From Planctomycetota bacterium (GTDB lineage Bacteria > Planctomycetota > MHYJ01 > WSZJ01), in NCBI GenBank assembly GCA_016190145.1, contig JACPRD010000158.1, positions 1 to 37,747 on the forward strand: a stretch of 37,747 bases of DNA. Direction: 5' to 3'. Positions within the stretch are counted from its first letter, which is position 1, and every line of letters begins with the position of its first letter. Below, one piece after another: positions 9,396 through 18,013 of the stretch. The notes below the pieces were generated by a model. That model was not told the DNA's origin, made no database searches, and saw only the letters and a list, made by a program, of their open reading frames with translations. Position numbers and translations under genes: made by a program.

Positions 9396-10259
9396 ATGAC
9401 CAACAAGGCCCTTCTGGCCGTCCTGTTCACTGCCGCGCTCGCCGCGGTATTCCTCTGGCCCCGCGGCGAGTCCGGGGTGGCGCCGGGCGAGGGGAAGCGG
9501 ATCGTCTCGCTCGTGCCGAGCGCGACGGAGATCCTGTTCGACATGGGGCTGGGGGACCGGGTGGTGGGGGTGACGACGTACTGCCTGTATCCGCCGGAGG
9601 CGCAGCAGCGGACGGTGGTGGGGGATTTCGTGTCGCCGAACATCGAGATCATTCTGGGGCTCCGGCCCGACGTGGTGATCGAGTCGGCGACGCATCCGCA
9701 GGCGCTGGCGCGGCTGAAGGCCGCGGAGTTGCCGGTCGTCGAGATCCGGGTCCTCACGCTGGCCGACACGCTCGACCAGTACGACGTGATCGGCCGGGCG
9801 ACGGGCGCTGCCGAGGCGGCGCGGGAGGCGCGCGCCCGGCTCGAGACAGCACTCGCGGCGGAAGAGGCGCGCTGGAAGGACGCGCCGCGGCTGCGCGTGG
9901 CGCTGGTGATCGAGCGCGCGGCCGACGCGCCGCGGGACGTCTACGTGGCGGGCGGGAAGTCGTTCCTTTCCGAGCTCGCCGCGCGCGCGGGCCTGGACAA
10001 CATTTTCGCCGACCTCCCGCGGGAGTTCGACAAGGTGGCGGCGGAGGAGTTCATCCGGCGGGCGCCCGCGGCGATCCTCGAGTTCCGCTCGAAGGATCCG
10101 CCGACGTCGGCGGAGTCGCTGGAAATCTGGCGGAAACTGGGTGGGGAAATCCCGGCCGTCCGCGACGGACGGGTGCGCGTCGTGTCGGACGACTGCATGC
10201 TGCAGCCGGGCCCGCGGATGGCGAAGGCGCTACGGATCCTCGGGGAGAGCGCCCGATGA
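9396..10259 (+). CDS. BtuF-like periplasmic substrate-binding protein of an ABC importer
   Basis: The product has 287 residues. An N-terminal hydrophobic segment (LLAVLFTAALAAVFL) acts as a signal sequence or anchor; there is no lipobox cysteine. The body is a periplasmic-binding-protein class III fold, with RIVSLVPSATEILFDMGLG near residue 35 and RPDVVIESAT near 90, typical of BtuF and the cobalamin/siderophore/haem group. The ATG at 9396 has only a distant AAAGGAG (16 bases). The TGA overlaps the ATG of the ATPase gene (ATGA), so the three transporter genes form one translationally coupled operon. No cobalamin riboswitch was recognised upstream, so vitamin B12, an iron-siderophore and haem all remain possible cargoes. 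Confidence 0.85.
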   Translation: MTNKALLAVLFTAALAAVFLWPRGESGVAPGEGKRIVSLVPSATEILFDMGLGDRVVGVTTYCLYPPEAQQRTVVGDFVSPNIEIILGLRPDVVIESATHPQALARLKAAELPVVEIRVLTLADTLDQYDVIGRATGAAEAAREARARLETALAAEEARWKDAPRLRVALVIERAADAPRDVYVAGGKSFLSELAARAGLDNIFADLPREFDKVAAEEFIRRAPAAILEFRSKDPPTSAESLEIWRKLGGEIPAVRDGRVRVVSDDCMLQPGPRMAKALRILGESAR

Positions 10260-11044
10260 TCCTCGAACTGCGCGACGTCACGGCGGGCTACGGGACGGAG
10301 AAAGTGCTGCGCGAAGCGTCGCTCGCGCTGCCGGAAGGCTCGTTCACGGCACTCCTCGGCCCGAACGGCGCCGGCAAGACGACCCTTCTGCGGGTCCTCC
10401 TGGGCCTGCTCGCGCCGCACAGCGGGGAAGCGCTTCTTCGCGGCAAGCCCGTGGTCCTGACGCCGCGGCTCGAAGTCGCGCGCGCGGTGGCGCTGGTGGC
10501 GCAGGAGCCGGTGGCGGCGTTCGCGCACACGGCGCTCGAGGTGGTGCTGATGGGGCGGTATCCGAGGCGCCTGTCGGCCTGGTTCGACGCGGAGGAGGAC
10601 GTGGCGGCGGCACGGAATGCGCTCGCGGTGGTGAACGCGGCCGCGCTGGAGTCGCGGATCTTCGCTACGCTCTCCGGCGGCGAGCAGCAGCGCGTCGCGA
10701 TCGCCGCGGCGCTCGCGCAGGAACCGGCGGCGCTTCTCCTGGACGAGCCCACCGCAAACCTCGATCTCGCGGCGCAGGTCGCGGTCTACGATCTTCTGCG
10801 CGACATGTCGCGCTCGCGGCGCGTCTCGATCCTCGCCGTGACGCACGACGTCTCCCTCGCCGCGATGTACTGCGACCGCGTGGCGCTGCTCGACGGCGGC
10901 CGGATCGCCGCCTGCGGGACGCCCGCGGAGGTCCTCCGGCCGGAGACGCTCACGCGGATTTTTGGCACGCCGGTCGCGGTCGCCACGCACCCGACCTCGG
11001 GGACGCCGGTCGTCCTTCCCATCCCGGGAGGCGACCCCCGATGA
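10256..11044 (+). CDS. ABC transporter ATPase, BtuD/FecE type
   Basis: This 262-residue nucleotide-binding subunit has all the family motifs in order: Walker A GPNGAGKTT near residue 38, the signature LSGGEQQR, Walker B LLLDEPTANLDL, and the switch histidine in VTHDVSLAAMY. It powers the importer formed with its neighbours, in the cytoplasm at the inner face of the membrane. It overlaps btuF by ATGA at its start, and its TGA overlaps the permease ATG by ATGA. The C-terminal part (about residues 225-262) is typical of the cobalamin/iron subfamily (GTPAEVLRPETLTRIFGTPV). Substrate is not determined by this subunit. Confidence 0.92.
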   Translation: MILELRDVTAGYGTEKVLREASLALPEGSFTALLGPNGAGKTTLLRVLLGLLAPHSGEALLRGKPVVLTPRLEVARAVALVAQEPVAAFAHTALEVVLMGRYPRRLSAWFDAEEDVAAARNALAVVNAAALESRIFATLSGGEQQRVAIAAALAQEPAALLLDEPTANLDLAAQVAVYDLLRDMSRSRRVSILAVTHDVSLAAMYCDRVALLDGGRIAACGTPAEVLRPETLTRIFGTPVAVATHPTSGTPVVLPIPGGDPR

Positions 11045-12015
11045 GCGCGCTCACCCGAGGGAGGTTTTTCGGCGCCCTCCTCATCACCGCCGCGTTCACC
11101 GCCGCCGTCTTCGCGGTCGCGCCCATGATCGGCCGGACCTGGATCCCGTGGACCGCGACGGGCGTCGACGCGGACATCTTCGCGCGCCTCCGGCTCCCCC
11201 GCGTCGTCCTCGGCCTCCTCGCCGGCGGCACGCTCGCGCTCTGCGGCGCTTCCATGCAGACCCTCCTGCGCAACCCGCTTGCCTCAGAGTACACGCTGGG
11301 CATCTCCGGCGGCGCGGCCTTCGCGGCGCTTCTCGCCGGCGAAACCGTCCTCGCCTCTGTCCCGGGGGGCCTGCAGGCCGCGGGGCTCGCGGGGGGGCTC
11401 CTGAGCCTCGTCGTGGTCTGGTCGCTCGCGCGGCGCCGGGGGGGTCTGCCGCCCGGCGAACTGATCCTGACGGGCGTGACGCTGTCCCTCATCTTCTCCG
11501 CGCTCACGCTCGTCGCGCTGAACCGCATCTCCTCGACGCGCGCCCTGCAGGTCGTGCGCTGGCTCGCCGGCGGGCTCGAAACGACGGGTTATGACGCAGT
11601 GCGTCAAGCCGCCCCCTGGTGCGCCGCCGCCGCCGCCCTCCTCCTCGCTTCCGCCCGCGACCTCCACCAGGTCGCCGCGGGCGAAGACCTCGCCGCGTCC
11701 CGCGGCGTCTCCGTCCCCCGCACCCAGCTCCTCGCCTTCCTCGGCGCTTCCCTGGGCACCGCCGCCGTCGTCTCCGTCTGCGGCCCCATCGGCTTCGTCG
11801 GCCTCATCGTCCCCCACGCCGTCCGCCTCGTCGCCGGCCCCGACGCCCGCCTCGCACTCCCCCTCTCCGCCCTCGCCGGCGCCGGCTTCCTCGCCCTGGC
11901 CGACGCCGCCGCCCGCGCCCTCTCGTCCCCCCAGGAACTCCCCGTCGGCGTCGTCACCGCCATGCTCGGAGGCCCGTTCTTCCTGTGGCTGCTCAGGACG
12001 AGAAACAGGGTTTAG
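11041..12015 (+). CDS. ABC transporter permease, BtuC/FecCD type
   Basis: The 324-residue integral membrane protein has about ten hydrophobic segments and the FecCD hallmarks. These are RLPRVVLGLLAGGTLALCGA near residue 50, then MQTLLRNPLASEYTLGISGG, and the coupling region GPIGFVGLIVPHAVRLVAG near residue 240. It forms the transmembrane channel, probably as a homodimer, with the upstream ATPase and binding protein. The start overlaps the ATPase stop. The operon ends here; the next gene converges, with a hairpin between them. Confidence 0.92.
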   Translation: MSALTRGRFFGALLITAAFTAAVFAVAPMIGRTWIPWTATGVDADIFARLRLPRVVLGLLAGGTLALCGASMQTLLRNPLASEYTLGISGGAAFAALLAGETVLASVPGGLQAAGLAGGLLSLVVVWSLARRRGGLPPGELILTGVTLSLIFSALTLVALNRISSTRALQVVRWLAGGLETTGYDAVRQAAPWCAAAAALLLASARDLHQVAAGEDLAASRGVSVPRTQLLAFLGASLGTAAVVSVCGPIGFVGLIVPHAVRLVAGPDARLALPLSALAGAGFLALADAAARALSSPQELPVGVVTAMLGGPFFLWLLRTRNRV

Positions 12016-12032
12016 AGATTCGACCCATTCCA

Positions 12033-12058
12033 TCCCCGGGGTGATCCCCGATCAGGGG
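12033..12058. terminator. Candidate bidirectional hairpin between convergent genes
   Basis: The 36-bp gap between the permease stop and the convergent kinase stop contains CCCCGGGG followed by CCCCGATCAGGGG, which can form short GC-rich stems in either transcript. There is no long T-run, so intrinsic termination is uncertain. Confidence 0.35.
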
Positions 12059-14637
12059 TGACTCTCAAAACTCGGCCTCATCACCAGCCGGATGCCCGTC
12101 CCCTCCCCCACATTCTCCGGCGCGCTCCCCAGGCGCCACGGCGACCGCGCCGTGTCCGGCCCCGTCGTCCACGATCCGCCGCGGATGATCGCGAAATGCC
12201 GGTACCGCAGCTCCCCCGCGTTCAGGCACCACGTCTGCATCCCCCCCGCCAGATCCCGGACGCCATAGGGAGATTCGTCGGCGGGAAACGAGCCGGGGGG
12301 AAGAGGCCTCGCCCGCCCGGCGAGGGAGCGGTCCGTGTGCGAGAAAGTCCCGTCCCATTCTTCGCCCCAGGGATACACGCGGCCGTCCACACCGCGGGCG
12401 GCCTTCTCGAACTCCTGCTCATGGGGAAGCGAGTAGAGCACGCCATCGCGGCCGGAGCGCCACGCGGCGTACGCGAGCGCGTCGTGCCAGCTCACGCCGC
12501 GGACCGCCCACGCTTCGTCGGGCGCGTCTTCCGGGTCCTCGATGGCCGTCGCCAGGCGGAAGGGCCCGTCTCCCGCACAGTGCAGGTGCGTCGAACTTCG
12601 GGGAAGCCGCGCGCGCGCTTCCGCGGCCCTTCCTTCGCCCGCCAGAGCGTTGAGGAATTCCAGGTACTCCGTGAAGGTCACGGGAAACCGAGCCATGAAG
12701 AAATCGGGCAGGCACCGGATCGTCTCGGGTGGGGCGCCCGCGTATTCGCCTCCGAAGAGAAAGAGGCCCCCGGCGACGGGGCAGAATCCGGCGGGGACGT
12801 CGTGGAGGGTGACGTTCTGCTTCCAGGCGTCGCCTCGATCGATACGCACGGGGACACGAATGGGCGGGGCGCCCACGGGATGCACGGTGCACAGCCAGGA
12901 GCCCCGGGGCAGCACGATGCCGGAAAGCGGCGTCGTGCCCAGGCTCCGCTCGGGTCCGGGAATCAGCCGCCGGTCCTTCTCCTCGTAGCGCGAGATCGAG
13001 ACGGGGACTCCGGTTACCTCGCGGGGCACGCAGGTCGCGGAGTGACCCCAGCGCGCCCCCTCCGGTCGGATCCGCAGGCAGGGCACGGGCGCGTCGTCGG
13101 GATCGAGCGGCACGTCCGGCCGCGGCCGACCCTCGCGCCAGGGCACCGTGCAGCGGTCCGCGGATTCGACCTTCCAACCGTTGTGCTTGACCGGACGCAG
13201 GCAGCCGCAGTCCATCACGAACGTCCGAAGCGCGAGCGTCCCGGGCGCCTCGAGCCGCGCCGCGTGCGTCCCCCTCGGGTCGCAACCCGCCAGGAGATTC
13301 CGGTTGAGGAGCATCTCCCGCCGGTCACGCCTGGCCTCGGCCTCGAGATACGCCTCCGCGAAAAGTCCGCCGGGTCCCTCCCACGCCTCGGCGCACTCCG
13401 CATCGGCCGCCCGCGCCTGCCCGAACGCCGCGTGCGCCTTCGCGAACGCCTCGATCCGCTCCTGCTCCAGCTCGCGCAGCCGCCCCTGCGCCTCCCAGAG
13501 AAGACGTTTCTCCTCGAGCGGCAGGTGCGGCGGCAACTTCGTCGTCAGCTCCTTCACGACCGCTGCCTGAATCCGGATCGCTCCCGCCAGCTCCCGGTAC
13601 CGCGCCGCGTGCCCCCACCCCTCCTCCACGCGCACGCGCGCCTCGCGGCGGCGGCGCTCCCGCTCCTTGACGCCCTCCAGAAAGAGCTGGATTTCGTCGT
13701 GGAGTTCCCGGGCGGACTGGAAGCGATCCTCGCGGCGGAGAGCAAGGGCCTTCATGACGATGGCGTCGAGCTCGGGCTGGATCGGCTCGCGGCTGTCGGA
13801 CGCGCCGGCCGCCGACCCGACCGCCCGGGCGATCCGGGTCGCGGGGCGCTCGATGCGACCGGAACGGACGTTCCGGATGACCTCCTCGAGACTCTGCCCT
13901 TCGACCGCCGGACGCAGCGTGAGGATCTCGTACAGGATCGCTCCGAGCGCGTAAGTGTCGCTTCGCTCGTCCAGCTCCCCCACACGCCCCTCCGCCTGCT
14001 CGGGAGGCATGTACGCCGGCGTCCCGATCACGTCGCCTTCCATGGTCATCGCAGAGGATCCCGAGCCGTGCACCGGCACGACGGTCGCCGCCGTCCCCGA
14101 AACGCCGGTCCGGCGTTCCTCCGGACCCTGAGCCCCGGGCCCCGACCCCCTCTCCCTCGCCAGCCCCCAGTCCACGATCAGCGTCTCGCCGAAATCGCCG
14201 ACCATCACGTTCGACGGTTTCAGATCCCGGTGAATCACGCCCCGCGAGTGCGCGTACGCGATTCCCAGGCAGATGTCCTGGAAGAGCCGCAGCAGCCGCG
14301 GACGTGAGTACGTCCTCGCGGTTTCCGGATCGCCGCGCGAGAGATCTCGAAGCAGCGTCGCCAGGTCGCGCCCCCGGATCCGCTTCATCGCGAGAAGCGG
14401 CGGCGAGCCGTCCTCCGGGCGCAGGAGGCCGTGCACGGGAACGACGTTCGGATGCTCGAGCCGGGCCGTGATCTCCGCTTCGCGCAGGAACCTCTCGTGC
14501 AGCTCCGCGGGGAGCCCGTCGAGCACCAGCTTCACGGCGACTTCGCGCTTCAGCTCGGAATCCCAGGCCTCCACGACGCGCCCGAGCCCGCCTCGTGCGA
14601 TCTCGGCCCCGAGTCGATAGCGGATCTCACGCGGCAT
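12052..14637 (-). CDS. Ser/Thr protein kinase with C-terminal FGE-sulfatase-fold domain
   Basis: The product has 861 residues. An N-terminal PknB-type kinase (about 7-310) has the Gly loop ARGGLGRV, Lys36, HRD at 136-138 in HRDLKPSN, and DWG at 156 in place of DFG, a variant common in this lineage. APE is replaced by PPE in YMPPEQAEGR. Residues about 320-440 are charged and coiled-coil-like. A beta-rich segment follows, and the C terminus (about 640-855) is an FGE-sulfatase / EgtB-type fold (GVSWHDALAYAAWRSG, YPWGEEWDG, RGGSW, GIRLVM). The cysteine pair used by true formylglycine-generating enzyme after RGGSW is absent (WTTGPDTARSPW), so this domain probably binds rather than oxidises. I see no membrane segment. 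It lies 25 bases after the esterase gene and is probably cotranscribed with it. Confidence 0.9.
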   Translation of the reverse strand: MPREIRYRLGAEIARGGLGRVVEAWDSELKREVAVKLVLDGLPAELHERFLREAEITARLEHPNVVPVHGLLRPEDGSPPLLAMKRIRGRDLATLLRDLSRGDPETARTYSRPRLLRLFQDICLGIAYAHSRGVIHRDLKPSNVMVGDFGETLIVDWGLARERGSGPGAQGPEERRTGVSGTAATVVPVHGSGSSAMTMEGDVIGTPAYMPPEQAEGRVGELDERSDTYALGAILYEILTLRPAVEGQSLEEVIRNVRSGRIERPATRIARAVGSAAGASDSREPIQPELDAIVMKALALRREDRFQSARELHDEIQLFLEGVKERERRRREARVRVEEGWGHAARYRELAGAIRIQAAVVKELTTKLPPHLPLEEKRLLWEAQGRLRELEQERIEAFAKAHAAFGQARAADAECAEAWEGPGGLFAEAYLEAEARRDRREMLLNRNLLAGCDPRGTHAARLEAPGTLALRTFVMDCGCLRPVKHNGWKVESADRCTVPWREGRPRPDVPLDPDDAPVPCLRIRPEGARWGHSATCVPREVTGVPVSISRYEEKDRRLIPGPERSLGTTPLSGIVLPRGSWLCTVHPVGAPPIRVPVRIDRGDAWKQNVTLHDVPAGFCPVAGGLFLFGGEYAGAPPETIRCLPDFFMARFPVTFTEYLEFLNALAGEGRAAEARARLPRSSTHLHCAGDGPFRLATAIEDPEDAPDEAWAVRGVSWHDALAYAAWRSGRDGVLYSLPHEQEFEKAARGVDGRVYPWGEEWDGTFSHTDRSLAGRARPLPPGSFPADESPYGVRDLAGGMQTWCLNAGELRYRHFAIIRGGSWTTGPDTARSPWRLGSAPENVGEGTGIRLVMRPSFESHP

Positions 14638-14662
14638 GGGATCGGATCCTACCGCCGCCCGA

Positions 14663-15754
14663 TTACCGCGCCGCGTGTTTCTTGAGCCGCGCCGCGAACT
14701 CCGCCGGAGGGATCGACCTGTCGAACCGCTCGAGCGTCTTCCCGGCAGCGTCGAGCAGGACCACCGCGGCCCCCTTCCCCGGAAACAACTTCGACACCTC
14801 GGGATGTCCCTCCCGATCCGCCTTGACGCAGCAGAAGGATTTCGCCGCCTCGACGACCTGCGGGTCGGCGAAGAGGCCCCATTCGAGATTCACGGCGAGG
14901 TCGGAGTTGCCGTCCGCGGTAGAATAGAGGTAAAGGAGCTGCTTCCTCCCGGCGCCGGCCTCTTCCCAGGCCAGCGTCACATTCGCGCCCGGCGTGAACG
15001 TCTTGCGCTGGCCGTCCAGCCACTTGAGGACGGCCTCCGATTCCTCGGGAAACGTCTCGTGCCCGCGGCCCGGGAACTCCTTCAGGATCACGTCCTTGAA
15101 CCCGTCCGCCTTGAGGTCGTTGGCGAGCGAGCGTCCCTGTTGGACGGGCACCGAGGTGTCGGCCGTGCCGTGGATGACGTAGACGCCCATCGTGCGGGAG
15201 GCGTCGGTCCAGCCGCGGCCGCCGATGCCGCCGGCGAGGCAGACGACGGACTGGAAGAGATCGGGGTTGCCGAGGCCGATGCGGGCGGCGTAGAAGGCGC
15301 CGTTGGAGAATCCCATGATGGCGACGCGGGTGCGGTCGACGTTGTGGCGGTTCATGAGTTCGCGCACGAGGCCGAGGACGTTGGGGATGTCGACGGCATC
15401 CCAGCGTTTGAGGGTGTCTCCGGAGGTATTGCCGGAAGCGGGAGTTCCGCAGCCGGAGGATTCTGGGACGGCGACGATGTAGCCGCGTTTGCGGCAGCCC
15501 GCGATCCAGGTCCGGAAGTATTCGGAGCCGCCGCCGGTGCCGTGGAGCATGACCATGAGGGGCGCGGCGCGGGGAGATTTTTTCTCGGGTTCGTGGAGGA
15601 CGTATTTCAGGCCGCCCTCGGAGACGAGCCCGGGGTCCTTGCCCTTGCGGCCGTCGGCGGCAGCCGGCGCGGCGGCGCAGGAAAGCAGGGAGGCGATTCC
15701 GAGGACGCGCAGAAGCCGGGCGCGGGGGGTGCGGGAGGGGGAAAGCGGGGTCAT
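14663..15754 (-). CDS. Secreted PHB-depolymerase-like esterase with thioredoxin-like tail
   Basis: The 363-residue protein begins with a signal peptide (hydrophobic LLRVLGIASLLSCAAAPAAA). The alpha/beta-hydrolase part (about 40-260) has LMVMLHGTGGG (oxyanion region), the nucleophile elbow GFSNGAFYA, an acidic residue in HGTADTSVPV and the histidine in GRGHETFPEE. It resembles the LpqC / PHB depolymerase esterase family. The last 100 residues look like a thioredoxin fold (FADPQVVEAAKSFCCVKADREGHPEVSKLF, then AAVVLLDAAGKTLERF), but without the redox CxxC pair or the cis-proline motif. The ATG at 15754 is chosen because the signal peptide follows at once; no strong ribosome site is visible. The substrate is unknown: esters of polymers or feruloylated sugars are possible. 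Confidence 0.8.
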   Translation of the reverse strand: MTPLSPSRTPRARLLRVLGIASLLSCAAAPAAADGRKGKDPGLVSEGGLKYVLHEPEKKSPRAAPLMVMLHGTGGGSEYFRTWIAGCRKRGYIVAVPESSGCGTPASGNTSGDTLKRWDAVDIPNVLGLVRELMNRHNVDRTRVAIMGFSNGAFYAARIGLGNPDLFQSVVCLAGGIGGRGWTDASRTMGVYVIHGTADTSVPVQQGRSLANDLKADGFKDVILKEFPGRGHETFPEESEAVLKWLDGQRKTFTPGANVTLAWEEAGAGRKQLLYLYSTADGNSDLAVNLEWGLFADPQVVEAAKSFCCVKADREGHPEVSKLFPGKGAAVVLLDAAGKTLERFDRSIPPAEFAARLKKHAAR

Positions 15755-15830
15755 GGGTGATTCCGGATCGGGGTCTATCTGACCTACGAGGAGATCGCGG
15801 GGTTCCTTCCGGATGCCTCGAAAAACTGCC

Positions 15831-15861
15831 TTGCCAGTGGTGGGTGCGCCGGAGCTACAAT
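15831..15861 (+). promoter_or_regulatory. Candidate sigma70-type promoter for the two-component pair
   Basis: TTGCCA at 15831-15836 and TACAAT at 15856-15861 are separated by 19 bp, 77 bp before the sensor-kinase ATG. The spacer is longer than ideal. The same -10 sequence occurs before the large TPR kinase gene. Confidence 0.4.
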
Positions 15862-15938
15862 CCTCCCGGGAACAAGGTGTCCGGGGTTCTGAGAGGATAC
15901 GCGGGCTGCGGTCTGTCCCTGACCGCGTCAAATTCCGC

Positions 15939-17198
15939 ATGAGCGCGAAAAAATCCGCGGCAGGGCGCGGCCCCGACCCCTCGTCTGAACGGACGCGCGG
16001 GACGGCCCTTTCACGCCCGTCCCCCGAGGATCGGGCGCGAGATGCCATGTCCCGACTCGCCCTCCTCCAGGGCGTCACCCGCGCCGCAAACGAGGCGGAT
16101 ACCCTCCAGGAGGCCCTTCAAGCCGCCATGCGACTCGTCTGCGATTCCATCCCGTTCCACTGGGCCCACACCTGGCTCACGCAGGCTCGCAACGACGCCT
16201 CCCTCATCCTTTTCGACTTCTGGTACCCGGGACGGGATCCGTCGCGCACGCTGTTCCGCATCGCCAGCCACCGCCTTCGACCGATCGCCGCCGACTCCCT
16301 CCCCGGCCGCGTCCTGCAATCCGGCCGCCCGATCTGGTCCTCGGAAATCGAGGAGTTACTTCCACATCGCTGTACCGAGGCCCGCGCCGCCGGCATCCGC
16401 ACCGTCGCCGCGTTCCCCGCGACCGTCGGCCGCGAGGTCGTCGCCGTCCTGGAATTCTTCTCCACCGAATCGCTCGCCGCCGCGCCCGGCATCACCGAGC
16501 TCCTGCTCGATCTCGGAAGACAGCTCGGAGAACTGGTCGAACGCAAACGGCTCCAGCGGGAATACGCCGATGCCATGCAGCGCAAACAGCAGGAATTCGC
16601 CCAGCAGCTCCACGACGACCTCTGCCAGGACCTGACGGGACTGAGCCTCCTCGGCAAATCCCTCGCCGAGCAGCTGCGCGAAAAAAACCTGGGCGACTGG
16701 AAAGACGCAGAAGCCCTCGCGACCGGGCTCCAGCGAGCCCTCGAAAAGACCCGGGACATCGCCCACGGCGTCCTGCCCGTGGAATTCGACGAGCCCCAGG
16801 GCCTCGGCCACGCCCTCCGCCGCCTCGCCTGGACCACCACCTCCACCCGCGGCGTGCAGTGCCGCTTCACACAGCGCGGCACCCCGCGCCTCAAGAATGC
16901 CCTCGTGGCCACCCAGATCTTCCGGATCGCCCAGGAAGCCGTGAACAACGCCGTCCTCCACGCGCAGGCAACCAGGGTCGAAGTCGAAATGGCGGCCCGG
17001 GACGGGATCGTGTCGCTGGAAATCCGGGACGACGGGAAGGGCATCCGCGAGGCGGATCTTCGGAAAGAGCGGGCCGGAGTGCGCATCATGAGATACCGCA
17101 CGGGCCTCCTGGGCGGCACCTTCTCCATCGGCCCGCGGAAACCGGCCGGAACGTCCGTCCTTTGCGAAATCGGATCGAAATCGGAGGGTACGACATGA
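15939..17198 (+). CDS. GAF-domain sensor histidine kinase, NarX/HisKA_3 type
   Basis: The 419-residue protein is soluble, with no membrane segment. A GAF-like sensory domain spans about residues 40-195 (LRPIAADSLPGRVLQSGRPI, then IRTVAAFPATVGREVVAVLE). The dimerisation and phosphoacceptor helix follows, with His225 in QQLHDDLCQDLTGLSLL. The ATPase domain has EAVNNAVLHAQAT (N-box, near 332) and RDDGKGI (G1 box), with the short C-terminal arrangement of the NarX/DesK group. It would autophosphorylate and pass phosphate to the response regulator encoded by the next gene, whose ATG overlaps this stop (ATGA). The ATG at 15939 is used; the frame is open further upstream but that stretch does not look coding. 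The signal is unknown. Confidence 0.88.
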   Translation: MSAKKSAAGRGPDPSSERTRGTALSRPSPEDRARDAMSRLALLQGVTRAANEADTLQEALQAAMRLVCDSIPFHWAHTWLTQARNDASLILFDFWYPGRDPSRTLFRIASHRLRPIAADSLPGRVLQSGRPIWSSEIEELLPHRCTEARAAGIRTVAAFPATVGREVVAVLEFFSTESLAAAPGITELLLDLGRQLGELVERKRLQREYADAMQRKQQEFAQQLHDDLCQDLTGLSLLGKSLAEQLREKNLGDWKDAEALATGLQRALEKTRDIAHGVLPVEFDEPQGLGHALRRLAWTTTSTRGVQCRFTQRGTPRLKNALVATQIFRIAQEAVNNAVLHAQATRVEVEMAARDGIVSLEIRDDGKGIREADLRKERAGVRIMRYRTGLLGGTFSIGPRKPAGTSVLCEIGSKSEGTT

Positions 17199-17875
17199 CC
17201 GCTGTGAAATCGCCGCCCGCCAGGCGGGCAGCCAGGGCGCGGATCTTCCTCGTCGACGACCACGAAGTCGTGCGGGCAGGCCTGACGGCCCTCATCAACC
17301 GCGGAAGGGACATGGAGGTGGTGGGGGAAGCGGCGTCGGCCGGGGAGGCGCTTCGAAAAATCGGCGAGGCCCTGCCCGACGCGGTGATCCTCGATCTCTC
17401 GCTCGGCGGGACGAGCGGTCTCACGCTGCTCAAGGACCTGCAGACCCGCCACCCCGGCCTGAAGGTCCTCGTCCTCTCGATGCACAGCGAGGATCTCTAC
17501 GCCGAAAGAGCTCTTCACGCCGGGGCGATGGGCTACGTCATGAAGCAGCAGGCGCTGGAGGAGGTTCGGGAAGCGGCGCGGGCGGTGCTGTCTGGCCGGG
17601 TGTACGTCAGTCCGAGGATGGCGGAGCGACTGATCGTCTCGGTCGCGCGGGGGCGTGCCGTGTCGACGGATTCCGCGATTGGCGGGCTGAGCGACCGGGA
17701 GCTGGAGGTCTTCGAGCTGATCGGGCACGGGGTCGGCACGCGGGCGATCGCGGATCGGCTGCACCTGAGCGTCAAGACGGTCGAGACGCACCGCGCGAAC
17801 ATCAAGGACAAGCTGGGACTGTCGGACGGTCCCGCGCTCGCCGCGCAGGCCGCCAAGTTCGTCATCGGTTCGTGA
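17195..17875 (+). CDS. NarL/FixJ-family response regulator (LuxR-type DNA binding)
   Basis: The 226-residue protein has a receiver domain (about 14-130) with the acidic pair D21-D22, phosphoacceptor Asp67 in VILDLSLGG, and the conserved Lys in GYVMKQQ. The C-terminal LuxR helix-turn-helix (about 165-220) reads LSDRELEVFELIGHG, then ADRLHLSVKTVETHRANIKD. It is the cognate partner of the overlapping histidine kinase gene and would bind DNA as a dimer when phosphorylated. Its TGA lies inside the left arm of a large inverted repeat, so the last codons and stop are shared with that element. The regulon is unknown. Confidence 0.93.
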   Translation: MTAVKSPPARRAARARIFLVDDHEVVRAGLTALINRGRDMEVVGEAASAGEALRKIGEALPDAVILDLSLGGTSGLTLLKDLQTRHPGLKVLVLSMHSEDLYAERALHAGAMGYVMKQQALEEVREAARAVLSGRVYVSPRMAERLIVSVARGRAVSTDSAIGGLSDRELEVFELIGHGVGTRAIADRLHLSVKTVETHRANIKDKLGLSDGPALAAQAAKFVIGS

Positions 17876-18013
17876 GAGCCTGAGAAGAAACCGTTCGTCG
17901 TCGCGGTGGCGCGGAAAGGCGCGGGCCTTGACCTGGATCGGAGGCGTGGCGGTTGTTCGCCCGCGCCTTTCCGGCCACCGCTCCTCCTCGCGATTTCTTC
18001 TCAGGCTCTCACG
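17871..18013. repeat. Large inverted repeat overlapping the response-regulator stop codon
   Basis: The left arm (17871-17925) and right arm (17960-18013) are inverted copies. The outer 20 bp match perfectly, then about 12 bp differ, and then two inner blocks (8 and 14 bp, ending GGAAAGGCGCGGG) match again, around a 34-bp loop. The left arm begins with GTGAGAGCCTGAGAAG, which supplies the TGA of the response-regulator gene. It could be a very strong transcript-end hairpin or a miniature inverted-repeat element. No clear target duplication flanks it. Confidence 0.8.

Noticed and set aside
12052..12700. Active formylglycine-generating enzyme
   Set aside because: The cysteine pair after RGGSW is missing and no sulfatase gene is near.
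12058..14307. Long plus-strand open frame opposite the FGE-fold kinase
   Set aside because: Low-complexity Arg/Pro composition typical of a shadow frame; the minus-strand kinase explains the region.
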